A stretch of 64,000 nucleotides of DNA, taken from assembly GCA_963681505.1 (NCBI GenBank), contig OY811985.1, positions 6,368,073-6,432,072 of the forward strand, read 5' to 3'. The translations under genes and the position numbers were made by a program. Under the pieces are notes generated by a model. It was not told the origin of the DNA and ran no database searches. It saw nothing but the letters and a program-made list of their open reading frames with translations. Shown one piece after another: positions 26,501-34,822 of the stretch; the stretch's first letter is position 1; each line of letters opens with the position of its first letter. The stretch is from Eunapius fragilis. Its lineage: Eukaryota; Porifera; Demospongiae; Spongillida; Spongillidae.

Positions 26501-28072
26501 AAGGGAGGGGAGGAAGGAGAGGGGGTGAAGAGGGGAGGAAGGAGTGGGGAGGAGAAGAGGAGTGTGGAGGGATCGAATGAGGGAAACACATTAGGTGGAA
26601 CCCAAAAAAGGACTAAAGCCAATTGATTTGTTTGATGTGAACGAGGTGTGGGTGTATTATACATGTCCATACATGTGAACGAGGTGTGGGTGTATTATAC
26701 ATGTCCATACATGTGAACAAGGTGTGGGTGTATTATACATGTCCATACATGTGTTACATCAGGGTAACCACAGCATTTTAGTGAGGGTGTCTCACTTTAA
26801 TAGGCTTCTGAAATACTTGAGGGTAAGGCTGAGATCATCAACTGCTGGACGGTCCGTGTTGAGTGACTTCAGACCAACTTTGGGGATGGTTAAGATAGCA
26901 TAGGGGCCATCCATGCCACCTGATGCAGTGAGGGAGGGAAGGGGGGGGGGGAGAGAGAGGAGGGAAGGGAAGAGGGGGGGATGGGAGGAGGGTTCCAAGG
27001 GAAGAGGGGAGGAGAGGGAGGGTCCCGAGGGGAGGAGAGGGAATGTACAGTTTGTATGTTGTTTGTTGTGTGACACTCACCAGTTAGGTACGCCAGCTGC
27101 TTGTCTAACACATGTTTGATGTCCTTAGCCATCAGTTTGACACCTACATAAGTCCCCCCCCCCCCCAAATAGAGAATGATTTAACCCCTTAGCCTCAGGA
27201 TGCATTATACACCTTAGCTGCATGGTGTGTGTGTGTATGTGTGTGTGTGTGTGTGTGTGTGTTGTGTGTTTGTGCACTTTGCTGATGCCTGTCAGTGCTA
27301 TGTAGGTATGCATGCCAATGGATATGTCTACAACCATAAATATAGCCCCCTAGGTGTGGACAAACACACTGTTGGGTCGTATTGAAGTCGGTGCCAGTGT
27401 GCCTATCTCCACAAATGTACTGCACATCACAGAACTGTATGTATTCCCTTGCCTAGTTCAGTATGATACACAATCACATGTGTAAATGTGACCGTTCAAG
27501 TACATCTGATGTCCCTCTCTCAGCTAATATCCCAGAGTGGACCTACATATAGAGCTAATATTCAATGGTATAAATGCCGCCACTGAAACCAGTGGCGGTT
27601 TCGTGGTCTACTGCGGTCCGGTCCGACGAGACGTTGAGTGGAGTCGCACCAAGGTAGCCGAGTTCGCATACATTAATATACCAATACATGTATAAGCGAC
27701 AGTGCGACGGAAAGAGCATACGACCAGGACTATTTTCTGCGCTAGAATTAAGGTTACTAGTATACCCCCGCGTAGATAAAAGTTGGTACCGCTATGGCCA
27801 AACCAATGCTAACCATACAGTAAGCCCAGCCAAACTTCCAAACAGTACTATTGAGTTGGATTCAAAAACGGCTTAGTGCGGAACTATAAACAATAACTTT
27901 ATCAGTGCTGTGACTTACATTGCGTCGTTGCAACGTTATCTTTTCCTTCGTTGTGTTCAGCCTCTTTTTTTGACAGAAGGGGTTCCTTTGAGGATTCCGC
28001 ACTGGCTGCCATTGTGGGCACTGGATCTTCAACGTCTTGTGCACGTAATTCTGACATGCGCACGGGTTCCAT
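13859..28072 (-). CDS. MCF2L: Dbs/MCF2L-like Rho guanine-nucleotide exchange factor 2 (inverted paralogue)
   Basis: Exons in transcription order: 27919-28072, 27081-27143, 26796-26919, 25627-25708, 25155-25262, 24163-24279, 23712-24101, 23284-23406, 22751-22987, 22378-22583, 21887-22007, 20896-21021, 20615-20724, 19971-20040, 19728-19826, 18969-19061, 18252-18380, 17384-17419, 16937-17104, 15919-16011, 15765-15843, 15448-15507, 14904-14967, 14483-14649, 14224-14315, 13859-14086. Frames close throughout, about 1112 aa. Domains: N-terminal extension 1-55 (starts MEPVRMSELRAQD), CRAL-TRIO 55-216, spectrin-like 217-535, DH 580-784 (YLIKPVQRITKYQLLLK), PH 800-910, SH3 1040-1105 (GWWWVR, EGWVPASYL). 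Exons of 124, 390, 123, 206, 110, 70, 99, 93, 36 and 79 bp match RhoGEF 1 exactly. Three extra exons lie between PH and SH3. The donor at 14483 is the least certain. The intron after 15919 has a GC donor (CAG/GCAAGC). Confidence 0.92.
14320..14436. repeat. Purine-rich short tandem repeat
   Basis: GGAGAGGGTAGGAGAGG-type units directly upstream (in gene sense) of exon 14224-14315 of RhoGEF 2, giving its acceptor a long pyrimidine tract on the minus strand. Confidence 0.85.
14666..14812. repeat. 42-bp minisatellite, about 3.5 copies
   Basis: Units containing AGTAGAAGTGTAGGGTGG, with only scattered changes, in the intron before exon 14483-14649. Confidence 0.85.
15000..15372. repeat. About 32-bp minisatellite
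   Basis: Units alternate GGCCACAAGTATAGGGGG and CTATAAGTATGGGG types. They fill most of the intron between exons 15448-15507 and 14904-14967. Confidence 0.85.
16021..16757. repeat. 26-bp minisatellite, about 28 copies
   Basis: Units of 26 bp contain TTAGGGTGTAATATGG. The array starts ten bases from the acceptor of exon 15919-16011. Variation is almost confined to one G/A site, and one unit carries a deletion near 16595. Confidence 0.92.
17107..17345. repeat. GGAGA-type purine tract
   Basis: About 240 bp of GAGGAGGAGAGG simple repeat adjacent to the PH exon 16937-17104. On the gene strand it is a pure pyrimidine run leading to the acceptor. Confidence 0.9.
17798..18250. repeat. 20-bp minisatellite next to a donor
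   Basis: Units read TCCATTACACCCTTAAGTGC with variants. On the gene strand each contains CTTAAGGG, the sequence just inside the end of exon 18252-18380, followed by GTAATGGA-like intron sequence. It looks derived from the exon end with the splice site itself deleted; that last point is inference. Confidence 0.8.
18520..18962. repeat. 41-bp minisatellite, about 10 copies
   Basis: Units contain GGGTCATCAGCACACCC. The array begins a few bases inside the intron after exon 18969-19061 of RhoGEF 2. Confidence 0.9.
19172..19727 (-). repeat. Exon-end minisatellite with repeated 5' splice sites
   Basis: Exon 19728-19826 ends GAGGCCTTCTTTAGG and its donor is GTAAGGATTGGTCAAAT. The array after it repeats this junction: 34-bp units carry GGCCATCTTTAGG/GTAAGG, the most distal copy keeps the exact 15-bp exon tail, and shorter 23-bp units have lost part of it. 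There are roughly 20 units. Reading past the first donor meets TGA within seven codons, so only the first donor gives a full protein. Confidence 0.85.
20065..20245. repeat. 33-bp minisatellite
   Basis: Five to six units containing TGTGGGGTCATTTAGC, just outside the acceptor of exon 19971-20040. Confidence 0.88.
20476..20597. repeat. (CA)n microsatellite with interruptions
   Basis: CA-rich run with periodic ATGC interruptions, next to the donor side of exon 20615-20724. Confidence 0.9.
21025..21480. repeat. 27-bp purine minisatellite
   Basis: Units AAGGGGAGGAGTAAGGGG plus AGAGACAGG, about 16 copies, adjoining the acceptor of DH exon 20896-21021. As 27 is a multiple of three, long false reading frames appear on both strands. 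Confidence 0.9.
22190..22350. repeat. About 47-bp tandem repeat
   Basis: Three copies containing GGTCAGGCCAATATGGTCCC, close to the donor end of exon 22378-22583. Confidence 0.8.
24315..25045. repeat. 23-bp minisatellite, about 31 copies
   Basis: GGGGGCAGTATGGGGTGAG units fill the intron between exons 25155-25262 and 24163-24279 of RhoGEF 2. Sequence between units is almost uniform, with a few TGTGAG variants at the ends. Confidence 0.92.
25418..25575. mobile_element. Palindromic MITE, copy B
   Basis: The two halves are complementary over most of their length (GGATTTAC at the left, GTAAATCC at the right, internal TATGTGACATT / AATGTCACA). It shares these features with the element at 42098-42308. 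It lies inside an intron of RhoGEF 2. Its outer ends look shorter than in copy A, and I found no clear target duplication. Confidence 0.7.
25722..25809. repeat. GGGGGA-type purine tract
   Basis: G-rich purine run just outside the acceptor of exon 25627-25708. Confidence 0.85.
25905..26290. repeat. 37-bp minisatellite, about 10 copies
   Basis: Units contain GGAGTGTGCTCCCAGGG, itself partly palindromic (GGGAG..CTCCC). A single unit-like fragment is repeated in reverse orientation at 26433-26465, suggesting a local inversion or transfer. Confidence 0.88.
26640..26757. repeat. 38-bp tandem repeat, three copies
   Basis: GTGTGGGTGTATTATACATG units in the intron after exon 26796-26919. Confidence 0.85.
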
Positions 28073-28561
28073 CATCTAGTGGGGGTGTTGCTGGCACGAG
28101 TACTTGGCCAAGTGAGAGACCAACTTAGCACAGAGGTCACTTAAAGTTATGGTTAGGTCCTGGCCTGCAGGAGTATTTGATTACATACACACAACTATTA
28201 TCGTTGATCAAGTGGTTGTCAACAAATAGGATTTACATAACTCCCCAAATCACGTGCAAACGGCGCATAACTTACTCGGCTCCAGACCACCAAAGATACG
28301 GACATATGAATAGAGTTTGTTTATGGGTAGTTTTTACACTATAATAACAACTGAAAGGATTATGTGTTGATATGGATGTAATGTAAGCTTGGATGCATTT
28401 TTAAATGCAAGGTGCGATACTTGGCCAAATCCATAGTGTTTGTGTCGAGTCACTTGGAAACATTATCGGCGCAGATCGAATGTCACGTGAGAAGCCCTGC
28501 TTTAAATCCCCACCGGAACGGTATTTGCGCATTTGCATTTCAAACTAACCTCCGCGTGCTA
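28073..28561. promoter_or_regulatory. Head-to-head intergenic region (RhoGEF 2 / DyP)
   Basis: The 489 bp between the minus-strand ATG at 28072 and the plus-strand ATG at 28562 must hold both 5' ends. I see no TATA box at a fixed distance; a bidirectional promoter is inferred from geometry. Confidence 0.5.
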
Positions 28562-29259
28562 ATGGCGACCTTCTACAAAGCTGCAAGAACCGCCTCCAGG
28601 GGATTTGGAGCTGGCGCTGCCTTCAGTAAGGGCACTGGTAAAAGTATCAAGTTTGTATATATATTTATGCGACGTCGTAGGAGGGAAAGAGCGATGTCGG
28701 TGGGTGGGCGGTCACTTGTATAAGCTGCATCCCTAGCTGTCCCCATCAGAAAAGGCCGAGCCTCATCAAATTTGCGAGATGGGTTGTCCGCAAATCGCCT
28801 AGCGTCATATCATTTGACCTGCACTCATAGCGCTGCGTGGATATCGCATTTGTATGGTCAGTTGTGTAAGCTAACGCGACCCCCTCTGTTCTTGCACCTA
28901 CTTTGTGCAGCAAAAGCCCCCCCCCCCCCCCCCCCCCCCCCCCTGCCCCCAACCGTGTGCTTGTATCGCGTACCGCACCCATGCGCAGAGAGACTCTCCG
29001 TTGTTATGTCACATTATCCAACAACCAATCGTAAATTAGTGGCATGGTCTGAGCTGGGTCGTTGTGCATGAATTTAGTTACATGGCTTATTCTACCCCTT
29101 GCGGTGTGTCACAAATATGGATTGAGATACCATTCTGGTATCAGTTCCCCACACGTGGACAAGGACTATTCATTCAATTGTGCAGCATTTTGTACCGCCA
29201 TTTGAGTTACAAATCGGAGCCAAGTGGTGATTGCAGTTTGTATTGTTCAGTTGTATATA

Positions 29260-29301
<42 letters not shown>

Positions 29302-30769
29302 AATGCTGTGATCACCATCCCCTGCTCATTGCATTAGGACGTGGACTGGCTACAGCCTCCACAGGTACTGCTCGTCGAGCAGGGCTAAGTGTCAGTGCTC
29401 TCTTGGCTGGAGCGGCCCTGGCTTCTGGTGGCTATCGGCTGTACAAGAATGAGGGAGGACTGTCTCTTCTTCCTCATCTAATGGCAGCACCTACAAGTAC
29501 CCCTCAACCCTCAGTAAGTCATCCAATGCTGTATCTGTGTGAGTTATTTTTTGTCATGGCCAAATCAATCAGCAGAAGTCGTGGCCCCAAATCTGTACAG
29601 CGATCCATCATTATGCAACTGGGGGACATACCTAAGCAGCATTAATGGTCTTACAGATTCCATCCTATGTTACATGTACCTTTAGGGGTGGGGGTGGGCC
29701 TTTGGGTTCAACTTTGACAGGCCACCCAAATCTGACATTAAAAATCCCACATGGTTGTTAGAAACACGTGTTCTTCATGGGTGCCTTAAGTACCACTCTT
29801 TATAAATAAAAACTCCTAAGTGCCGTGCAGCAGCATTTCCATGGGTACACCATTTCTTGGAAAGTTATACTGTCTGGTCAACAATAAGTGAAATAGTTTA
29901 CCAAGGCTATGAGAATTAAACTGCACAAGCTTAGAAGAAGGATTGATTGTACAATTATATATAAGAGGAGTGGGGTTGGAATTTACACCTCAAAATAGCA
30001 ATAACTTATAGTGTTTATAATTGGATTGCTTGGATCAACTATTGGTTGCTGTTGCATAATCACTGTCATGCAGGCAGACATATATGCTTAGCTCCAGTGT
30101 GTATACATAGACATCCTCTGTGTGTGTGTGTGTGTGTGTGTTTGTGTGTGTTTGTGTGTACTGTAGTTGAAATGCTTCCACTATAATAAACCAACAAAGG
30201 GGCGATGCATAGAGTGGATCATTAGTGTTATGTGACTAGTCCTGACGGCACACACGTTAGAGTCAACTTTTCATCCTGCTTCCGATTCCACACTCCGATT
30301 GCACTATCTTCTCACTCAAAAACTGCTGAATATGGGTGTCTTTGGCGCCATACAAAACCTTCTGTTAGTGAGAAGGTCCTGCTGCCTCCACTAGAGCACA
30401 CTATGAATTTTTTAGCAAAGTTCTAGTAAACTAATGTTTTACTGAAATATAGTTGGATTCATTACACATTATTGTTGCCAGCCTTAAGAAGGGGCGTTTG
30501 TGACATATGAATGCAATTAAACAGTTGATTATGTTATTTTTTATTATCAAAGCCCTTGCTCCCTGTGCTGTGTGTTGACCATTAGGTTATTGGTGAGGGG
30601 AAGACATTCTCCGTCTACATCTGGATCCATGTGAAGCCTGGAGCCAATGTCAGCGAGTGTGCCAAAGTGGCTGCATCTCTCTCACAGAAGGTCAAGCAGG
30701 TGTCCCCCACTAGTGACAGTGATGATGCAGTCCTAGCAGGAGTGGGATTTGGCCCCGCATTCTATAAGC

Positions 30770-30823
<54 letters not shown>

Positions 30824-31090
30824 CTTACCCCATGTCAACTCTGGGCATAACAGCTACCTCTTGTTGAAAATGCAAATTTTGCTACAAATGCAATCTGTTG
30901 TTTCCTGTTTTCCACTGATAGTAATGGCAAAAAAAAATTCAGTTAGTGGCAAAAAAAATTCAGTTTTGTTTGTCAGATTTAAATGGCTGTTTGTGATAAC
31001 AATGTATCTGAAGGGGTGTAGTCTTTTGTGTATATTTCGAGTTACAATGCTGATGAGTAGGGTTTAGGTAATGTAAAGTACCGCTGTTTG

Positions 31091-31133
<43 letters not shown>

Positions 31134-32301
31134 CTCAGGCCACAGCAGGTACGGGGGCACCACTGAATTTCCATTACCCTTATCGTAAAGGTGTCCATGG
31201 TGAAATGCCGTCTACTGGTAAGGACATTGTTAATACCACACACATACACACACACACACACACACACGCACACACACACACACACAATATGTTTTATGTT
31301 GAGATAGGCTTAGGCAATAGTAATCTCATGTTACTGCATATTACCATTGTGCACACAGCACACTGAAAGACCCTCCACACTGACACCCCCTCCACACACA
31401 CCGGCATACTGACAGATTCTTCCCACCCTCCCAGGTGGTGACATCTTTATCCATGCCAAATCCAACAACTACAGCAAGCTGTTTGAACTTACCCAGGCTG
31501 TGATCCGAAGCTTCCCAGCCGGGTCCATCCAAAAGGCAGAGGACTACTATGGCTGGACATATCAGGAGGGAAGAGACCTGTCTGGATTCATTGATGGTGA
31601 GGAGGGTGGCCTTCAAATGTGGCTGGGGTCTAGTTGGTGTTAGTAGAGGGAGTGGGAGGAGGGGCATTGTTCAAGTAGAGGGAAGGGGAGGAGGGGGTGT
31701 TGTTCACTGTATCTTGCTTCATAATACAGGTACAGAGAATCCAGCAGCAGAGGAAGACAGACTGCGTGCAGCCGTCAACAGTAAGTGTGGAGGCAGCTAC
31801 TGTGTAACCCAGAGATGGATCCACCAGCATGACGTTATCCAGAACACCAAAGGTGGGGTTGCATGGGTTTAACTCATATTTGAGGGGGGGGAATAAATAG
31901 TGGGCATTATTATATAGGAGGGCATTCCATAAATACCCCTCCCTCTGCCCACAGATAAGGTTTTGGAGGGCTACGTTGGGCGTGGTAGGGCAGACAGTGT
32001 GGAGCAACAGAAGAAGAGCATAACCTCCCATGTGGCACGTATGGTTGGCACTACCACGCCGGGACAGCCGAAGCCCTTTGAGCTGGTCCGACACTCCCAG
32101 CCCTATGGCACGGTGTGTGGGGAGTCTGGCCTCTTCTTCATAGGCTACGCCGCCTCACCTGACAACCTTAACTACATGTTGGATCGCATGGTGGGGGCTG
32201 ACAAGGACGGACAGAGTGATGACATCATGAGGCTTACCAAGTGTGTCAGTGGAACATACTGGTACTTCCCATCACAGCAGGACCTCAAGAAGCTGGCTTG
32301 A
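28562..32301 (+). CDS. DyP-type haem peroxidase (YfeX-like) with N-terminal hydrophobic segment
   Basis: Would use H2O2 to oxidise organic substrates through a b-type haem. Exons: 28562-28637, 29338-29513, 30586-30771, 31139-31217, 31435-31596, 31730-31852, 31955-32301; phases agree, 382 aa. The family GXXDG motif is present as GFIDG near residues 223-227, split by a phase-1 intron, with the distal Asp intact. The likely proximal haem ligand is His in SITSHVAR (about 293), and the distal Arg is in ELVRHSQPYG (about 313). The end (GTYWYFPSQQDL) also matches YfeX-type proteins. Residues 1-80 are Ala/Arg-rich with a hydrophobic stretch (LSVSALLAGAALASGG), suggesting mitochondrial targeting or a membrane anchor. 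The first donor could instead be nine bases upstream at GTAAGG. DyPs are mainly bacterial and fungal, so an animal gene with six introns implies an old transfer; that is inference. Confidence 0.92.
30772..30823. repeat. (GT)n microsatellite starting at a splice donor
   Basis: The donor of DyP exon 30586-30771 (AAGCAG/GTGTGT) is the first unit of a GT repeat of about 25 copies. A second GT run (31095-31130) precedes the next acceptor. Confidence 0.9.
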
Positions 32302-32528
32302 GGGTTTTGAAAGTTTGCTGCTTTTGGGAGAACATTTACTATGATGTGCTTTTTGCTTGCATTTTGTCACCATGTGCATAGTGTTTGCTGTTTCATCTTG
32401 TTGTGCAAGTTAGGACATTGTGCGCACTTTTGTTGGTTTTCTATAACTTCTCTCATTGGCTTTATTTGCGTAGAGGAACAATCAGAGCCATCATAGTCTT
32501 GGCATACAGATGCGTACGTGTGTATTTA
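32302..32528. other. 3' flank of the DyP gene
   Basis: T-rich untranslated or intergenic sequence; no coding feature seen. Confidence 0.5.
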
Positions 32529-32760
32529 GGGGGCGTCTCCAAACGATTTTGGAAAAGTTAACATCATTTTGACGTTTGGGGGGGGGGGTTCAGGCTCGTG
32601 ACGTTATCCGATGTACTGACCAAAAAAAAAAAAGTGGGCGGCCGGACTCCCACAACCTTCGATATCAATGACGTTATGAGGGAGGGGGGGGGGGGGGGGG
32701 GGGTTATAATGAAACGTCAAAATGACGTTAACTTTTGCAAAATAGTTTGGAGACGCCCCC
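32529..32760. mobile_element. PIF/Harbinger-like (Tourist-type) MITE, 232 bp
   Basis: Inverted repeats of about 50 bp begin GGGGGCGTCTCCAAAC and include AGTTAAC and TGACGTTT, mirrored at the right end. TTA flanks both sides (32526-32528 and 32761-32763), the 3-bp target duplication typical of PIF/Harbinger elements. It has no coding capacity. It lies between the DyP 3' end and the phosphatase start. Confidence 0.85.
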
Positions 32761-32891
32761 TTAGAAAGTAGTGGTGATGTAATCCTATTATGGGACGAGA
32801 CTACGAGTCTGGAAGGTAGCACTTGAAGAAAAATTCCTAACCCCTACTTGTACATTCCATCTCACGTGATGTGCACTGCAAGAATCCTGCT

Positions 32892-33494
32892 ATGTCTGTG
32901 AGCGCAGACCTGTTGAGACAGGTCCACCTGTCCGGCGAAGTAGAGTGTGTTAAGTTTCAGCCCCATCCAATGAAGGCAAACTTTTGTATAGGCTGTAGTA
33001 AGCTGTTTAACAAGCACTCTCCGGACTCGATAGGCAGCGACGGAATCTTGATCGCTGTGAGTAATTGTTATTTAACGTATTCTTGTGTGAGCAAGCTGTA
33101 AAAATTGCATGCATGATGTCTGAATGAGCATAACGTAACCAGTTTGAGGACTACTGTCATCTCATCGCGCTTCCTCTAGGCGATTGAATACTCGCAGAAG
33201 GGTCAACAGGAGGCAAGCTGCATTCTTGGTAGTAGTGATGGCAACGCTTCTTTGGGCGGACTGTACCTTGGAGGCTTTGGGGCCGTGGTGAACCAAGCAT
33301 TTTTGAAGACAAATAAAATCACGCACGTTTTGAACACTGCAGGAGGACTGGAAATATTTGGCCCCAAATATCCTGTGAGTAGAACAGAATTCAAAACCCT
33401 AACCCCCGTGAACAGCCCACGACTTTTAAAGTGGGGGCACCAATTATTAAAAGTTATAATTTAGTGGGAAATAGGCGTGGGTCACCGAAAGGGT

Positions 33495-33526
<32 letters not shown>

Positions 33527-34224
33527 ATTACATGTAATAGTCCCCCCCCCCCCCCCCCTTTCGGTGACCCACGCCTATTGCGTGACTATCCTGGATCCGC
33601 CACTGATAATATAAAAAACCCCTAGTAAATCTGCTTTATACTCAGTGCAAGTAAGGTTTTGAGAACAGCATCAAGGCATGTCCGCAAGGCTGACATAAAT
33701 CATACATGTGTTTTTAAATGCTTTCGTAACAGAATGCTGTTGCACGTGCCACATCGGAGCTTGGTATAACCTTTCTCCAGTTGAAGTGGAATGATGAGGC
33801 TAGCTTCAGAATACCAGAAGAGGACCTTGAGCAGGCTGTAAGGTTCATTCACCTGGGGAGGATGGAAGGAGGCTCTGTGCTGGTACACTGTGCTCAGGTG
33901 AGGATATATCATTGGTGGTGTGTTTAGGACATCATCAATGGTGTGTTTAGGGGAAGAGACATCATCAATGGTGTGTTGTTTAGGGGAAGTAACTTGTCAA
34001 TGCTTCAAAATCGATCATTTTAGGGGAAGTCCCGATCTGCCACAGCAGTGATAGCATACCTTATGGTTATCCTAAACAAATCGTGTACTGAGGCATTGGT
34101 GACCGTGCAAGACGCAAGAAAGATGGCTGAACCAAATCCAACCTTCTTACAAATGTTGAGACAATTTGAGAGATCTCCATTAATACAACTATTACGCAGA
34201 GAACTCCATTCCCAGCCATCATGA
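32892..34224 (+). CDS. Dual-specificity protein phosphatase
   Basis: Removes phosphate from Tyr and Ser/Thr residues. Exons 32892-33056, 33180-33374, 33733-33897 and 34024-34224 give 241 aa with consistent phase 0 joins. The catalytic loop HCAQGKSRS (about 172-180) satisfies HCX5R and is split by the last intron. The likely general acid is Asp in LKWNDEAS (about 141). The core fold starts near residue 70 (GGLYLGGFGAV, THVLNTAGG). The first 60 residues form an extension with FQPHPMKANFCIGC, which has a CxxC pair and could be a small zinc-binding element; that is inference. The start is the first ATG in good context. It is convergent with the trefoil gene that ends at 34823. Confidence 0.92.
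33470..33605. mobile_element. Foldback palindrome with one hAT-like end
   Basis: AATAGGCGTGGGTCACCG plus a G-run is followed by ACTATTACATGTAATAGT, then a C-run and the exact complement of the left arm ending at 33579. Just outside, CCTGGATCCGCCACTG at 33590-33605 resembles the terminus of the hAT-like MITEs at 45710 and 62775. No matching left terminus is seen, so this may be a broken element. It lies in intron 2 of the phosphatase gene. Confidence 0.65.
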
Positions 34225-34822
34225 TGTATTCGGTGTATATAATTATTACTTTTTAAATTACTTTCTTTCAAATGCACATAAAAAGTGCTGTAAGGTTCAA
34301 TTACAATGACAAGACACTAAATCAGGCACACGTTAAGGTACTTGTAACCAACCACTCTTGTAACTTTATTACAATGATTGGTGACTTTGTAACTATCAAG
34401 ATAGACCCATTCCTGAAAGGTAGGTACAACACAGGTCACAATGAGAGAGACATCATGGGTAGACGTGGGGTATATTAACCAGTTTGAGAGACCTGGATAT
34501 TAACCATCATTCACATTTCCATGTGTACATGTTCCACAGCTTAAAATGATAGTATAACACACTGTACAAAGACCACATACCATAACATCAAACACAGTCA
34601 TTAGTTCAGGTAGCTGGCAGCCTTGCAGGGAGTCACTGCCCCTTGGCAAGGACTTACTTGCTACATTGTAGTTGTATCAGAGCTGCGAGCATCTTTGGGG
34701 CACAAAAGGAACAATCACATGTGACCATAGTATGTGGGGGTGGGGCACTACACTGGGCATGTCCTGTGGGGCGTGGCAATGGGGGCAGGGCACTACACTG
34801 AGCATGTCATGTGGGCGGGGCA
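34225..34822. other. Region between convergent phosphatase and trefoil genes
   Basis: Untranslated tails of both genes. A possible alternative last exon of the trefoil gene (34661-34692, minus strand, ending DTTTM) lies here. No independent gene seen. Confidence 0.4.
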
